A stretch of 36,124 nucleotides of DNA from Gemella bergeri ATCC 700627 (lineage in GTDB: Bacteria; Bacillota; Bacilli; Staphylococcales; Gemellaceae): the NCBI RefSeq assembly GCF_000469465.1, contig NZ_KI271838.1:1-36124 (forward strand). Direction: 5' to 3'. Both the position numbers and the translations under genes were made by a program. The notes beneath the pieces were generated by a model. The model searched no databases and had not been told where the DNA came from. It was given only the letters and a program-made list of their open reading frames with translations. Position 1 is the stretch's first letter. Each line of letters starts with the position of its first letter. This document shows, piece by piece, positions 8,067-16,382 of the stretch.

Positions 8067-9215
8067 TTAATGAAATTTAGCCACTAATATGTTATCACCT
8101 TGGTTTAGTGATTTTATCAGTTGTTCTAATTGTTCTAAAGTAATTTCCTTAGTTTTTAAGTAATAATTTTCTTTATATTGTTCACTGCTTTCAATAAAGT
8201 CATGGTTTAAATTAACTTTAGAGCGTAGTAAATAATTCTTTCTGGTAAGTTTTTTAGAAAAAACAAGATGATTTTTTATAGTAATTTCTTTTCTCGGTAC
8301 GTTTGAATTAATATCAATTATATCTTGGACAATAGCATTGCCGGTTGGAAACTTCCCGGCTCCTTGTCCAAAAAATTTAAGTTCACCTATAAAGTTTCCG
8401 TCTAGTGTAATAATATTATTGTTTAACGGAACAACGGCTTCTTGGCTATCTTTAGAAAAAATAGTAAGCATAACGGAAGTTTCATAGTTTGAATCGTTAA
8501 TATTTGTTTCACCGATATATTTTATAGCGAAGTCATATTTTTTCAGATAATCAATATCGTTTTTTGTGATGTAACGCATTGAGTACGTAGGAAATTCCGG
8601 GAATATATGAATATTAAATCCTAACACATTGCTCAAAATAATTTTGTTAACAACATCGTCCCCATCAATATCTGCACTTGGATCTGCTTCCGCATAACCG
8701 AGATTTTGAGGAGTTTTTAATGTAGAATCAAATTCTTGATTATTTCGATACATATTATCTAAGATGTAGTTGCTGGTTCCGTTGAAAATTCCGTAGATTC
8801 TATTTATTTTATCTACTCTTCCCGCTTTTTCAAGACTTGCTAACCATGGTATTCCGCCACCGACACTTGCTTCAAATAAAAATTTAACATTGTTTTTTTT
8901 AGCAAGAACAACAAATTCATCAAGATACTTCGCAGCAACAGCCTTATTTGCGGTTACCACATGTTTTTTATGTTCTAGCGATTTTTTAATAAATTCATAT
9001 GCAGGTGTTAAACCGCCCAGACACTCTACAACAAGAGAAATTTCTTTGTCATTTAAAATTTCGTTTATATCGTTTGTTGCAAGGGGCATCTTATCACGGC
9101 TACGAGCGAAAACACTTTTTACTTCAATATTTTTTAGTTCCGAAGTAGTGGAATTGGTAATAATATCATAAACACCACTACCTACTGTTCCAAATCCTAA
9201 AATTGCTATTTTCAT
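8067..9215 (-). CDS. hom: Homoserine dehydrogenase, without a full ACT domain
   Basis: The enzyme reduces aspartate semialdehyde to homoserine. Seen in the 382 residues: the nucleotide loop GFGTVGSGV (7-15), TANKAVAA with K91, FNGTSNYIL (144-152), the substrate signature GYAEADPSADIDGDD (173-187) followed by NKI with K191, and a late FPTGNAIVQDI segment. Homologues in Bacilli are about 430 residues and end in an ACT domain for threonine feedback. Here only some 60 poorly conserved residues follow the catalytic part, so feedback by that route is probably lost. ATG at 9215 has AAGGAG upstream. It leads a minus-strand unit with lysC and is divergent from thrC. Confidence 0.92.
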   Translation of the reverse strand: MKIAILGFGTVGSGVYDIITNSTTSELKNIEVKSVFARSRDKMPLATNDINEILNDKEISLVVECLGGLTPAYEFIKKSLEHKKHVVTANKAVAAKYLDEFVVLAKKNNVKFLFEASVGGGIPWLASLEKAGRVDKINRIYGIFNGTSNYILDNMYRNNQEFDSTLKTPQNLGYAEADPSADIDGDDVVNKIILSNVLGFNIHIFPEFPTYSMRYITKNDIDYLKKYDFAIKYIGETNINDSNYETSVMLTIFSKDSQEAVVPLNNNIITLDGNFIGELKFFGQGAGKFPTGNAIVQDIIDINSNVPRKEITIKNHLVFSKKLTRKNYLLRSKVNLNHDFIESSEQYKENYYLKTKEITLEQLEQLIKSLNQGDNILVAKFH

Positions 9216-9285
9216 AATAATCTCCTTTATATTAATTTATATTTAAAAAATAAATAAAAAAATTTTATTCTTTTGAGAAAAACAC

Positions 9286-9314
9286 TTGTAATTTTACAGA
9301 GAACATTGTATCAT
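9286..9314 (+). promoter_or_regulatory. Promoter of thrC-thrB-asd
   Basis: TTGTAA (9286-9291) and TATCAT (9309-9314) are 17 bases apart, about 30 bases before the thrC start. No convincing minus-strand promoter for hom was found in the same 130-base gap. Confidence 0.65.
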
Positions 9315-9344
9315 ATATACATCGATAAAGCAAGGAGATTTTTT

Positions 9345-10817
9345 ATGATTTATGAAAGTACACGAGATATAAATAAAAAAATTAGCCCAAGTGAAGCTAT
9401 TCTTCAAGGATTAAGTGAAGAGGGTGGTTTATTTGTATTAAGGGATTTGGGAAAAAATAAATTGGATTTAAGAGATCTGGTTGGTAAAAATTATTATGAA
9501 ATTGCAGAAAAAGTATTAAAACTATTCGTTGATTTTAGCGAACAGGAAATTAAAGATTGTGTAAATAATGCTTATCGTGGAAAGTTTTCCGATGAGAATA
9601 TAACCCCACTTGTTAAGTTAAGTGACGGTTATATATTGGAATTATTTAATGGCCCGACGAGTGCGTTTAAAGATGTCGGTTTATCATTATTACCGCAACT
9701 AACTAAGACGGCTTTAACAAAAGTAAAAGCTAAAAATGACATACTTATATTAACGGCGACGAGCGGAGATACCGGAAAGGCTGCATTGGAAGGTTTTAAA
9801 GATGTAACAGGAACAAAAATAATGGTTTTTTATCCTAATGATGGAGTGAGTACAGTTCAAAAAATGCAAATGCAAACCCAAGAAGGAAAGAATACAAAAG
9901 TCTGTGCTATTTATGGAAATTTTGATGACGCACAAAGTGGTATTAAAGAACTGTTTACAGATGAAGAATTTAAAAAACAATTATTAGAAAAGAATATTAA
10001 ATTATCAAGTGCAAATTCAATTAATATCGGGCGATTAATTCCACAAATTGTTTATTATATTGTAGCATATGTAGATTTAATTAAAGAGCAAAAAATTACG
10101 ATTGGAGAAAAAATAAATTTTATCGTTCCTACCGGAAATTTCGGAAATATCCTTGCCGGGTATTATGCAGAGCAAATTGGTTTACCTATTAATAAGTTAA
10201 TTTGTGCAAGTAACAGCAACAATGTCTTACATGATTTTTTAACAACAGGTATTTATAATAAAAATCGAAAATTTTTAAAAACTATATCTCCTAGCATGGA
10301 TATTCTTATTTCCAGTAATCTTGAAAGATTAATTTACTACATGAGCGGTTGTAATAACAAATATGTTGATAAACTCATGGAAGATTTGAAAAAAACAGGA
10401 TGCTATAAAGTTACCGATGATATATTGCGAAAAATTACCGATAAATTTCAATCAGGTTTTGCTGATGATGACGCTACTAAAAAAATTATCAAAGATATTT
10501 ATGAAAAAGATGGGTATTTATTGGATACTCATACAGCGGTAGCTTACAAGGTTTTGTTGGATAATCCGGATAAAGAACATATAAATGTTGTTCTTTCAAC
10601 GGCTTCTCCGTATAAATTTACCGAAAGTGTTTATTCGGCAATAAACGGAACAAGCGATAAAGATGAATTTGAATTAATGAAAGAATTAAATAGAAAAACA
10701 CAGGTTTCTATTCCGAAAAATCTTAAGGATTTGGATAAAAAAGAAATAAGACATAAAGATGTAATTAAAAAAGAAAATATGAAAAAATATATTTTAGAGA
10801 AATTAGGTGAGTTATAA
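9345..10817 (+). CDS. thrC: Threonine synthase (long form)
   Basis: This PLP enzyme converts O-phosphohomoserine to threonine. The 490 residues start with YESTRDINKKISPSEAILQG and GLSEEGGLFV, the N-terminal domain of the long, yeast/E. coli-like ThrC class rather than the 350-residue Bacillus class. The PLP lysine is K109 in FNGPTSAFKDV. Further marks are ATSGDTGKAA, the phosphate-binding VPTGNFGNILAGYYA and the product-site ANSINIGR. The start is ATG at 9345, which has AAGGAG eight bases upstream; the frame is open back to 9273 but has no signal there and overlaps the promoter. Its stop shares one base with the thrB start, so the two are translationally coupled. Confidence 0.95.
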   Translation: MIYESTRDINKKISPSEAILQGLSEEGGLFVLRDLGKNKLDLRDLVGKNYYEIAEKVLKLFVDFSEQEIKDCVNNAYRGKFSDENITPLVKLSDGYILELFNGPTSAFKDVGLSLLPQLTKTALTKVKAKNDILILTATSGDTGKAALEGFKDVTGTKIMVFYPNDGVSTVQKMQMQTQEGKNTKVCAIYGNFDDAQSGIKELFTDEEFKKQLLEKNIKLSSANSINIGRLIPQIVYYIVAYVDLIKEQKITIGEKINFIVPTGNFGNILAGYYAEQIGLPINKLICASNSNNVLHDFLTTGIYNKNRKFLKTISPSMDILISSNLERLIYYMSGCNNKYVDKLMEDLKKTGCYKVTDDILRKITDKFQSGFADDDATKKIIKDIYEKDGYLLDTHTAVAYKVLLDNPDKEHINVVLSTASPYKFTESVYSAINGTSDKDEFELMKELNRKTQVSIPKNLKDLDKKEIRHKDVIKKENMKKYILEKLGEL

Positions 10818-11695
10818 TGGTGAAAGTAAGAGTACCGGCTACATCAGCCAATATTGATTGCGGTTTTGATACTTTGGGTGTAGCTTTAACTTTATATGCC
10901 ACATTTGATTTTGAAATAATCGAAAGTGGAGTAGAGTTCGTCGGTTTTGAAGAACGATTTGCCAATGAAGAAAATCTGGTATATGTTACTTTACAAACAG
11001 CATTAAAAAAATTGAAAAAAACAATAAGCGGAGTTAGAATTTCTATTCAAAATGATGTCCCGATTTCACGAGGGTTGGGCAGCAGTTCCACATGTGTTGT
11101 AGCAGGGGTTTACGGGGCATATTTACTAACAAATACAAAACTTGATAAACAAGAAATATTTACGATTGCTAATGAAATAGAAGGACACCCCGATAATGTT
11201 TCACCGGCAATTTTTGGAAGTTTGAGTTCATCATGTACAACTGATGGCAAAGAAGCTATAACGGTAAAATATAAGGTAGATGAACGCTTTAACTTTTTAG
11301 CACTTATTCCGGATTTTGAAACATCAACGGAACAAGCACGTAAAGTTATGCCGGAAAAAATTTCTTTAAAAGATGCTATTTATTCATTATCAAGATTGGG
11401 TTCGGTGATTAAAGCGTTTGAAACCTATAATTTGACTTTATTAAAGAAAGTAATGGGTGATAAAATTCATGAACCTTACCGTAAAAGAATAATACACGAA
11501 TATCAAGAAGTAAAAAAAATTTGTGAAAAAGTAGATAGTAAAGGATTTTTTATCTCAGGTAGCGGCTCAACGCTTATGAATATAGTAGAGTGTGTGGAAA
11601 ATATAGAAAAAATAAAAGAAGATTTAGCCAAATTGAAATATAATTGGCATCCGGTTTTACTAAAAGTAGATATGGAAGGTACAGTAGTACTATAA
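10817..11695 (+). CDS. thrB: Homoserine kinase
   Basis: A GHMP-family kinase of 292 residues that phosphorylates homoserine, supplying ThrC. The N-terminal VRVPATSANIDCGFDTLG, the ATP-binding loop PISRGLGSSS (82-91) and the C-terminal FISGSGST glycine motif are all present. The ATG at 10817 overlaps the thrC stop by one base (TAATG), with an AGGTGAG site just upstream inside thrC. It stands between thrC and asd in a plus-strand operon. Confidence 0.96.
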   Translation: MVKVRVPATSANIDCGFDTLGVALTLYATFDFEIIESGVEFVGFEERFANEENLVYVTLQTALKKLKKTISGVRISIQNDVPISRGLGSSSTCVVAGVYGAYLLTNTKLDKQEIFTIANEIEGHPDNVSPAIFGSLSSSCTTDGKEAITVKYKVDERFNFLALIPDFETSTEQARKVMPEKISLKDAIYSLSRLGSVIKAFETYNLTLLKKVMGDKIHEPYRKRIIHEYQEVKKICEKVDSKGFFISGSGSTLMNIVECVENIEKIKEDLAKLKYNWHPVLLKVDMEGTVVL

Positions 11696-11721
11696 AATTA
11701 TAGAAAAGAGGAGAAAAAATT

Positions 11722-12797
11722 ATGCAAAAATCAAAAGTAGCAATTTTAGGTGCAACAGGAATGGTAGGACAACGTTTATTAGTGTTATTGGAAAAACATC
11801 CATATTTTGACGTTGTTAAATTAGCGGCTTCGCCACGTTCAGCGGGGAAAAGATACAAGGAGTTAATGGAAAATCGTTGGAAATTGGATATAGCCATACC
11901 GGAATATGCAAAAAATTTAGTAGTAGAGAATTTATATGAAATTGACTCAGTAACTAAGGGGATTGACTTGGTATTTTGTGCTATTAACTTAGACAAAGAA
12001 AAATTGGTTAAATTGGAAGAAGACTATGCGAAACATGAAGTTGTTGTTGTTTCCAATAATTCTGCTAATAGAAATAAAGATGATGTACCGATGATTATTC
12101 CGGAAATAAACTCAGCGCATCTTGATATTATTCCAACCCAAAGGAAACTACTTGGAACTGAAAAAGGATTTATTGTAACCAAACCGAATTGCTCAATTCA
12201 AAGTTATGTTCCTATTTTTGAAGCTATTAAAGAATATGGAATCAAAGAAGCATCTATTTGTACTTATCAAGCAATATCAGGGAGTGGAAAAACATTTAAT
12301 GAATGGCCGGAAATGATAGAAAATATCATTCCTTACATTGGTGGAGAGGAAGAAAAAAGTGAAAAAGAACCGCTAAAAATTTTTGGAGAAATTAAAGACG
12401 GAAAAATTGTTCCAACTGATAATATGAAACTATCAGCACAGTGTATTCGTGTACCGGTGTTAGATGGGCATCTGGCTTGTGTATCATTTAATCTAAAAAT
12501 AATCCGGGGAAAGATGTATTAATTGAAAAAATTAAAAATTTTGTACCGGAAATTGAAAAATATAAACTTCCTTTAGCGCCAACGCCATTTATTAAATACT
12601 GTGAAGAAGATGACAGACCTCAACCTGTCTTAGATCGAAACAACGAAAAAGGAATGCAGATAACTCTAGGACGCCTTCGTGAGGATAATTTATTTGATTA
12701 TAAATTTGTCGGTTTATCACATAATACTTTACGAGGTGCGGCAGGGGGTGCGGTACTAACTGCAGAATTAATTAAAAAATTAGGTTACTTAGATTAA
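11722..12797 (+). pseudogene. asd: Aspartate-semialdehyde dehydrogenase (archaeal/fungal type), frameshifted
   Basis: The enzyme reduces aspartyl phosphate to aspartate semialdehyde. The first frame (11722-12522) has the NADP loop LGATGMVGQR, SPRSAGK, the nucleophile C157 in KPNCSIQS, QAISGSGKTF and the catalytic H250 in VLDGHLACVSF. It then runs out of frame at five A (12495-12499). One more A restores NPGKDVLIEKI and the C-terminus with EKGMQITLGRLRED and LSHNTLRGAAGGAVL, stopping at 12797. The joined product is about 358 residues, the length of the archaeal/yeast class, to which the motifs also belong; most Bacilli carry the other class. AGAGGAG precedes the ATG. Without the repair the enzyme would lack about 90 C-terminal residues. 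Confidence 0.88.
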
Positions 12798-12832
12798 TAA
12801 TGCTTTGTTTCTTCTAAAATAAAATAAATTTA

Positions 12833-12841
12833 TGATATAAT
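12833..12841 (+). promoter_or_regulatory. Extended -10 promoter of the GNAT acetyltransferase gene
   Basis: TGATATAAT (TG at 12833-12834, TATAAT at 12836-12841) lies 35 bases before the start codon. No good -35 box was seen. Confidence 0.5.
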
Positions 12842-12875
12842 TATAAGTGAAGAAAACTTTAAAGTAGGTGGTCAA

Positions 12876-13385
12876 ATGATAGAAGTAAGAACAGTAGATT
12901 TAGAAGATGCACAAAAATTAGTCGATATTTACAGACCATACGTAGAAGAAACAGCGATTACTTTTGATTATGAAGTGCCGAATATACACGAGTTTGAAGA
13001 AAAAATTTCAAAAACGTTGCAAAAATATCCTTTTTTAGTGGCTGTAGAAAATAAAAAAATTCTCGGATATACTTATGCCGGAGAATTTTATCCAAAGCGT
13101 GCTTATGATTGGACTGCAGAAATTACAATATATTTAGATAAACAGGCACGAGGAAAAGGGATTGGAGAGTTGCTTTATAATGAGTTGGAAAAACAATTAA
13201 TTGAAAAAGGAATTTGTCGTTTAACTTCATGTATCTCATATCCTGATGAAGGAAGTATCGCTTTTCATGAAAAACATAATTTTAGAAAAGTGGCACATTT
13301 TGAAAAAGTTGGTTATAAATTTAATCGTTGGTACGATGTTGTGTGGTATCAAAAAAATATTCAGGAAAAAGAGTTTATTGAGTAA
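12876..13385 (+). CDS. GNAT-family N-acetyltransferase, phosphinothricin acetyltransferase-like
   Basis: A complete 169-residue GNAT protein. The acetyl-CoA loop is QARGKGIGELLY. The family landmarks TFDYEVP near the start, YTYAGEFYPKRAYDWTAEITIYL in the middle (core AYDWTAEITIYL), and FHEKHNFRKVAHFEKVGYK then WYDVVWYQK at the end match the Pat/YwnH subgroup. Members acetylate phosphinothricin, methionine sulfoximine or related amino-acid analogues; in a bacterium without that toxin the natural substrate is unknown. TAGGTGG precedes the ATG. It is a single gene after the threonine operon. Confidence 0.88.
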   Translation: MIEVRTVDLEDAQKLVDIYRPYVEETAITFDYEVPNIHEFEEKISKTLQKYPFLVAVENKKILGYTYAGEFYPKRAYDWTAEITIYLDKQARGKGIGELLYNELEKQLIEKGICRLTSCISYPDEGSIAFHEKHNFRKVAHFEKVGYKFNRWYDVVWYQKNIQEKEFIE

Positions 13386-13499
13386 AAATAATTTCATAAA
13401 ATATAATTATTTAATTTATCTTATTTTTTAACCGTCTTAAATGAAATGATTAAATCGAAGTATTGACATTTCCTTGTAAAACGCTGATATATAAGTTTT

Positions 13500-13655
13500 T
13501 TGGCTATTTTTAATTTTTTTCAAAATTAAATTAAAATTTAAGTTATATTTAAGGTTCGATCTTTATAATATAGATATAACTAGTAAATAGTTATAAACTT
13601 CATAAACTTTCCTTTTCTATAAAAGACCGAGATTAAAGTTCTCGGCTCTTTTTTT
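13500..13655 (+). ncRNA. Candidate small RNA in a 305-base gap
   Basis: The gap 13386-13690 holds no gene but has transcript-like signals. A perfect TTGACA (13463-13468) has a TATATA (13488-13493) 19 bases on. A hairpin TATAACTA/TAGTTATA lies at 13575-13595. A terminator CCGAGA/TCTCGG (13627-13645) is followed by seven T. TTCGATCTTTATA (13555-13567) can pair with TATAAAAGACCGAG (13618-13631), an alternative to the terminator. No plus-strand gene follows, so this would be a free RNA. The hairpin may instead just terminate the minus-strand DUF6176 gene. Confidence 0.35.
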
Positions 13656-13690
13656 GTTTTATTGCAGAAAGATTTTATATTAAGTATGTA

Positions 13691-14059
13691 TCAAAGTTTT
13701 TTCATAACTTTTGTTATATTTTTCGGTATCATAACGACAGCAGTGGTTAAGTCAACTGCCGGATAACTTGGATCTATACATTCTTTCCAATATTTAAGGT
13801 GCTGTTTATCAATAGCATTTTCTGATGTTTCAACAGGTTCTCCGTCCTCGCCCTGAATAGAATACCAATACAGATATTCTGTACCGTTTAAAGTTTCACG
13901 AAAAATAGTTTCAACATACATCTGTTCACGTTCAAGTGTTAATAAAACGTTTTGCATATTATCGTTAAGAAAATCAAGCCATTCATCTACTGTTTTACTT
14001 TTACCGTCTTTAACTTTAAAACGTGTTAATTCTACATTTAATTTATTTATTGTTTTCAT
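13691..14059 (-). CDS. DUF6176 family protein
   Basis: The 122-residue protein has the features I associate with DUF6176: an N-terminal NVELTRFKVKDGKSKTVDEW, then ERE-QMYVETIF, YLYWYSIQGEDG, a KYWKECIDPSYP segment, and VDLTTAVVMIP at the end. Its function is unknown; it looks like a small soluble alpha/beta protein. I place the start at the ATG at 14059, preceded by AAAGGGA. The frame is open further upstream, but that part overlaps the phosphatase gene and has no ribosome binding site. It overlaps the end of the phosphatase gene by 17 bases, so the pair is probably translated together. Confidence 0.75.
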   Translation of the reverse strand: MKTINKLNVELTRFKVKDGKSKTVDEWLDFLNDNMQNVLLTLEREQMYVETIFRETLNGTEYLYWYSIQGEDGEPVETSENAIDKQHLKYWKECIDPSYPAVDLTTAVVMIPKNITKVMKKL

Positions 14060-14771
14060 ATATATCCCTTTCATCAATGGAATTTTGTTTAATAAGTATA
14101 TTATCATCATTAACAATGAAAATATTTAATTTTCCGCCGTAAACACAACCGCCGTCAATATTAATTCTATTTTCTTTTATTTCATAATATGGTTCTTTCA
14201 TAACAGGACTATGACCATGGAATATTTTTTTATTATATTTGCTGTCACTACTTAAAAAAGGTTCTCTTATCCAAATCATATCACGATGGTTTTGATTCCA
14301 AAATGTTTTAGAAAAATCAACACCGGCGTGAACAAAGTAAAAATTATCACTTTCATATCTTGTTTGCAGATTTTTTAACCAGTATCGTAACTCTTTATGC
14401 TTATCAGCTATTTTTTTAAAATAAAAACTGCTTTCCTCTTTTGTAGCCTCCGGATAAAATGATCTAAGTGTCATAAGTCCACCATTTCGAAAATAATGCT
14501 CTTGTCTTTTACGTTCATAAGGTTTATACATTGCTTCTTTTATTGCAAGGTTAAACATATCTTCATGGTTTCCGAGTAAAACTACATGATGATTATATTT
14601 TTTTTGCAAAGTAAAAAAGTATTCCCATACTAATCTTGTATTTTTCCCACGATCACCCATGTCGCCTAAACAAATTAATTTATCATTATTAGGATTAAAG
14701 TTTATTTCTTTTAATAAATGCCGCATTGTATAAAAACAACCATGAATATCCGAAATTATAATTTTTCTCAT
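14043..14771 (-). CDS. Metallophosphoesterase, PPP/Ap4A-hydrolase type
   Basis: The 242-residue protein has all calcineurin-like metal motifs of the PPP group: SDIHGC (7-12), GDMGDRGKN, LLGNHEDM, a later VHAGVD histidine and FHGHSP. This arrangement is seen in bacterial serine/threonine phosphatases and in bis(5'-nucleosyl)-tetraphosphatases of the PrpE/ApaH kind; sequence alone does not settle which. AGGTG precedes the ATG at 14771. It heads a two-gene minus-strand unit with the DUF6176 gene. A 255-base gap, with an imperfect inverted repeat at 14858-14926, separates it from the divergent coaX. Confidence 0.85.
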   Translation of the reverse strand: MRKIIISDIHGCFYTMRHLLKEINFNPNNDKLICLGDMGDRGKNTRLVWEYFFTLQKKYNHHVVLLGNHEDMFNLAIKEAMYKPYERKRQEHYFRNGGLMTLRSFYPEATKEESSFYFKKIADKHKELRYWLKNLQTRYESDNFYFVHAGVDFSKTFWNQNHRDMIWIREPFLSSDSKYNKKIFHGHSPVMKEPYYEIKENRINIDGGCVYGGKLNIFIVNDDNILIKQNSIDERDIYENNK

Positions 14772-14973
14772 TTTATCACCTACTTTTAGTATATAAACCT
14801 TATATTAAAACAAAAATATAAATCTGTAAACTAAAAGATAATAAAAAGTAATAGTAAAAAGCCGGCAAGTAACTATTATTGCAGGATGTTAGTTGATTAA
14901 AATATATCATTTATCACTTGCGGTTTATCCATATTAAATTTATAATATATTGTTTTAGTTACTATTATTAATA

Positions 14974-14982
14974 TGATATAAT
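14974..14982 (+). promoter_or_regulatory. Extended -10 promoter of coaX
   Basis: TGATATAAT (TG at 14974-14975, TATAAT at 14977-14982) lies 45 bases before the coaX start. The -35 region is weak. Confidence 0.5.
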
Positions 14983-15026
14983 AAAATCATTCATAATGAA
15001 GAAATAAACAGTGTGGGAGATTAAAA

Positions 15027-15800
15027 ATGATTTTTGCATTAGATGTTGGGAATACAAATATTGTTTTAGGAGTATTCAGTAGTGAATATAGATTGCTACA
15101 TTCATGGAGAATAGCTACTGATAATACAAAGACAGAAGATGAGCTGTATGTTATTATCCGTAATTTTTTTGTCGATAAAAATATTAAGTTTGAAGATTTT
15201 AACGGTGTTGTAATTTCAAGCGTTGTTCCTAGAATGATGTTTGCATTAAAGTTACTTAGTAAAAAATATTTCAAAAAAGATCCGATTATCGTAACTGCCG
15301 GTATAAATACCGGTATAAAAGTACCTGCTCCTTATAGTAGTAAACTTGGTTCGGATAGAGTGGTGGATATAGTAGGAGCTAAGGTGAGCAATTATCTTCC
15401 GGCTATTGTTGTAGATTTTGGAACAGCAACGACATTTGATTGTGTTGACAGCGATATGAATTATCGTGGCGGTATTATTTGTCCCGGAATGAATGTTAGC
15501 GCTGAAGCATTATATACTAAAGCTGCTAAATTGCCACGTGTCGAATTTGCTGCTGTTGATACAAGTTTAGGAATGGACACTACTTCCCAAATGCAGGCAG
15601 GACTTTTTTACGGCTTTTTAGGACAATTTGAGAATATTATTAAACATTTAAAAAAAGATTTAGACCAAGAGTATTGTGTTGTGTTAACCGGCGGATTATC
15701 AAAATTTATTGCAAGATATAGTAGTTTAGTTGATATTGTTGATGAAGATTTAACTTTAAAAGGTATTATAGAATTGTATAAATTGAATAAAGATGTATAG
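15027..15800 (+). CDS. coaX: Type III pantothenate kinase
   Basis: CoaX phosphorylates pantothenate, the first step of coenzyme A synthesis. The 257 residues include the acidic-kinase phosphate loop FALDVGNTNIVLG (3-15), the pantothenate-site stretch PAPYSSKLGSDRVVD (100-114), and the second phosphate motif VVDFGTATTFD (128-138). RGGIICPGM and a C-terminal VVLTGGLSKFI follow. This is the K+-dependent, feedback-insensitive kinase type. The ATG follows GTGGGAGA. An unknown gene starts 20 bases downstream and is probably co-transcribed. Confidence 0.95.
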   Translation: MIFALDVGNTNIVLGVFSSEYRLLHSWRIATDNTKTEDELYVIIRNFFVDKNIKFEDFNGVVISSVVPRMMFALKLLSKKYFKKDPIIVTAGINTGIKVPAPYSSKLGSDRVVDIVGAKVSNYLPAIVVDFGTATTFDCVDSDMNYRGGIICPGMNVSAEALYTKAAKLPRVEFAAVDTSLGMDTTSQMQAGLFYGFLGQFENIIKHLKKDLDQEYCVVLTGGLSKFIARYSSLVDIVDEDLTLKGIIELYKLNKDV

Positions 15801-15820
15801 TGTATATAAGGAATAAAATA

Positions 15821-16237
15821 ATGATATATAGAAAAGATATGGACGTAATAGAATTTGCTAGGAAAATAAGTATGTTAGACGTTGAAACTCCTTTGGCAGA
15901 TAACTATGATACGAAATACGGACAAAAAGATAACAGGTGGTGGTCATGTCAAAGAGAACATCTTACCGTATGGTGCTTATTTCAACCAACCGAGGGAATT
16001 AATGGTTTTGAACACGCACCAAATAGCAGTGCGTTAAAAATGTATAATAATTTTGGTCGCCCTGAAACGCTAATATGGTTAGTGGAGGCATTGAAAGAAG
16101 AGTCGGAAATGGTGGAAAATCTTATTGTCGAAATAAGTAACCTTGGTATGAACGCAAATACAGCATGTAAAAAAATTAGGGAAAAAATTCCTTTTAGTCG
16201 TATAATGGAACTTTTAGAAAATATATATAGTTTTTAA
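15821..16237 (+). CDS. Hypothetical protein, 138 residues
   Basis: I do not recognise this protein. It is soluble, with no signal peptide or membrane segment, and has a Trp/Cys-rich core (NRWWSCQREHLTVWCLFQP) followed by a probable helical half with LIWLVEALKEES and KIREKIPFSRIMELL. The start is ATG at 15821, eight bases after AAGGA. The frame is open to 15800, but that start would overlap the coaX stop without a site. Position 20 bases after coaX suggests a shared transcript; a role in CoA metabolism would be a guess. Confidence 0.65.
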   Translation: MIYRKDMDVIEFARKISMLDVETPLADNYDTKYGQKDNRWWSCQREHLTVWCLFQPTEGINGFEHAPNSSALKMYNNFGRPETLIWLVEALKEESEMVENLIVEISNLGMNANTACKKIREKIPFSRIMELLENIYSF

Positions 16238-16291
16238 TATATAATTGAAAACTGTAAAACAATTATAAAAAGAGGATTAATATTTATTTGA

Positions 16292-16321
16292 TTGACACAA
16301 ATATATAAAAAATGATATACT
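16292..16321 (+). promoter_or_regulatory. Promoter of the tetR-ECF transporter operon
   Basis: TTGACA (16292-16297) and TATACT (16316-16321) are 18 bases apart. The -10 box lies in the left arm of the perfect inverted repeat at 16308-16361, so a bound regulator would block the promoter. Confidence 0.75.
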
Positions 16322-16361
16322 AAAAAGCGACGATAGCGTCGCTTTTTAGTATATCATTTTT
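16308..16361. promoter_or_regulatory. Perfect 25-bp inverted repeat, probable TetR-family operator
   Basis: Arms 16308-16332 and 16337-16361 are exact reverse complements around ATAG, with GC-rich GCGACG/CGTCGC at the centre and TGATATACT/AGTATATCA outside. It spans the -10 box and the predicted transcription start of tetR and ends four bases before the ribosome binding site. As RNA it would also form a hairpin with CTTTTTAG, so a terminator or 5'-UTR role is an alternative. Confidence 0.7.
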
Positions 16362-16382
16362 AGTAAGGAGAAGATAAAAGAT

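Noticed and set aside
9273..9344. Upstream extension of thrC
   Set aside because: The frame is open, but this part contains the promoter boxes and has no ribosome binding site, whereas the ATG at 9345 has a good one.
13246..13431. 61-codon plus-strand frame overlapping the GNAT gene
   Set aside because: Lys/Ile-rich, out of frame with a conserved gene and without a ribosome binding site.
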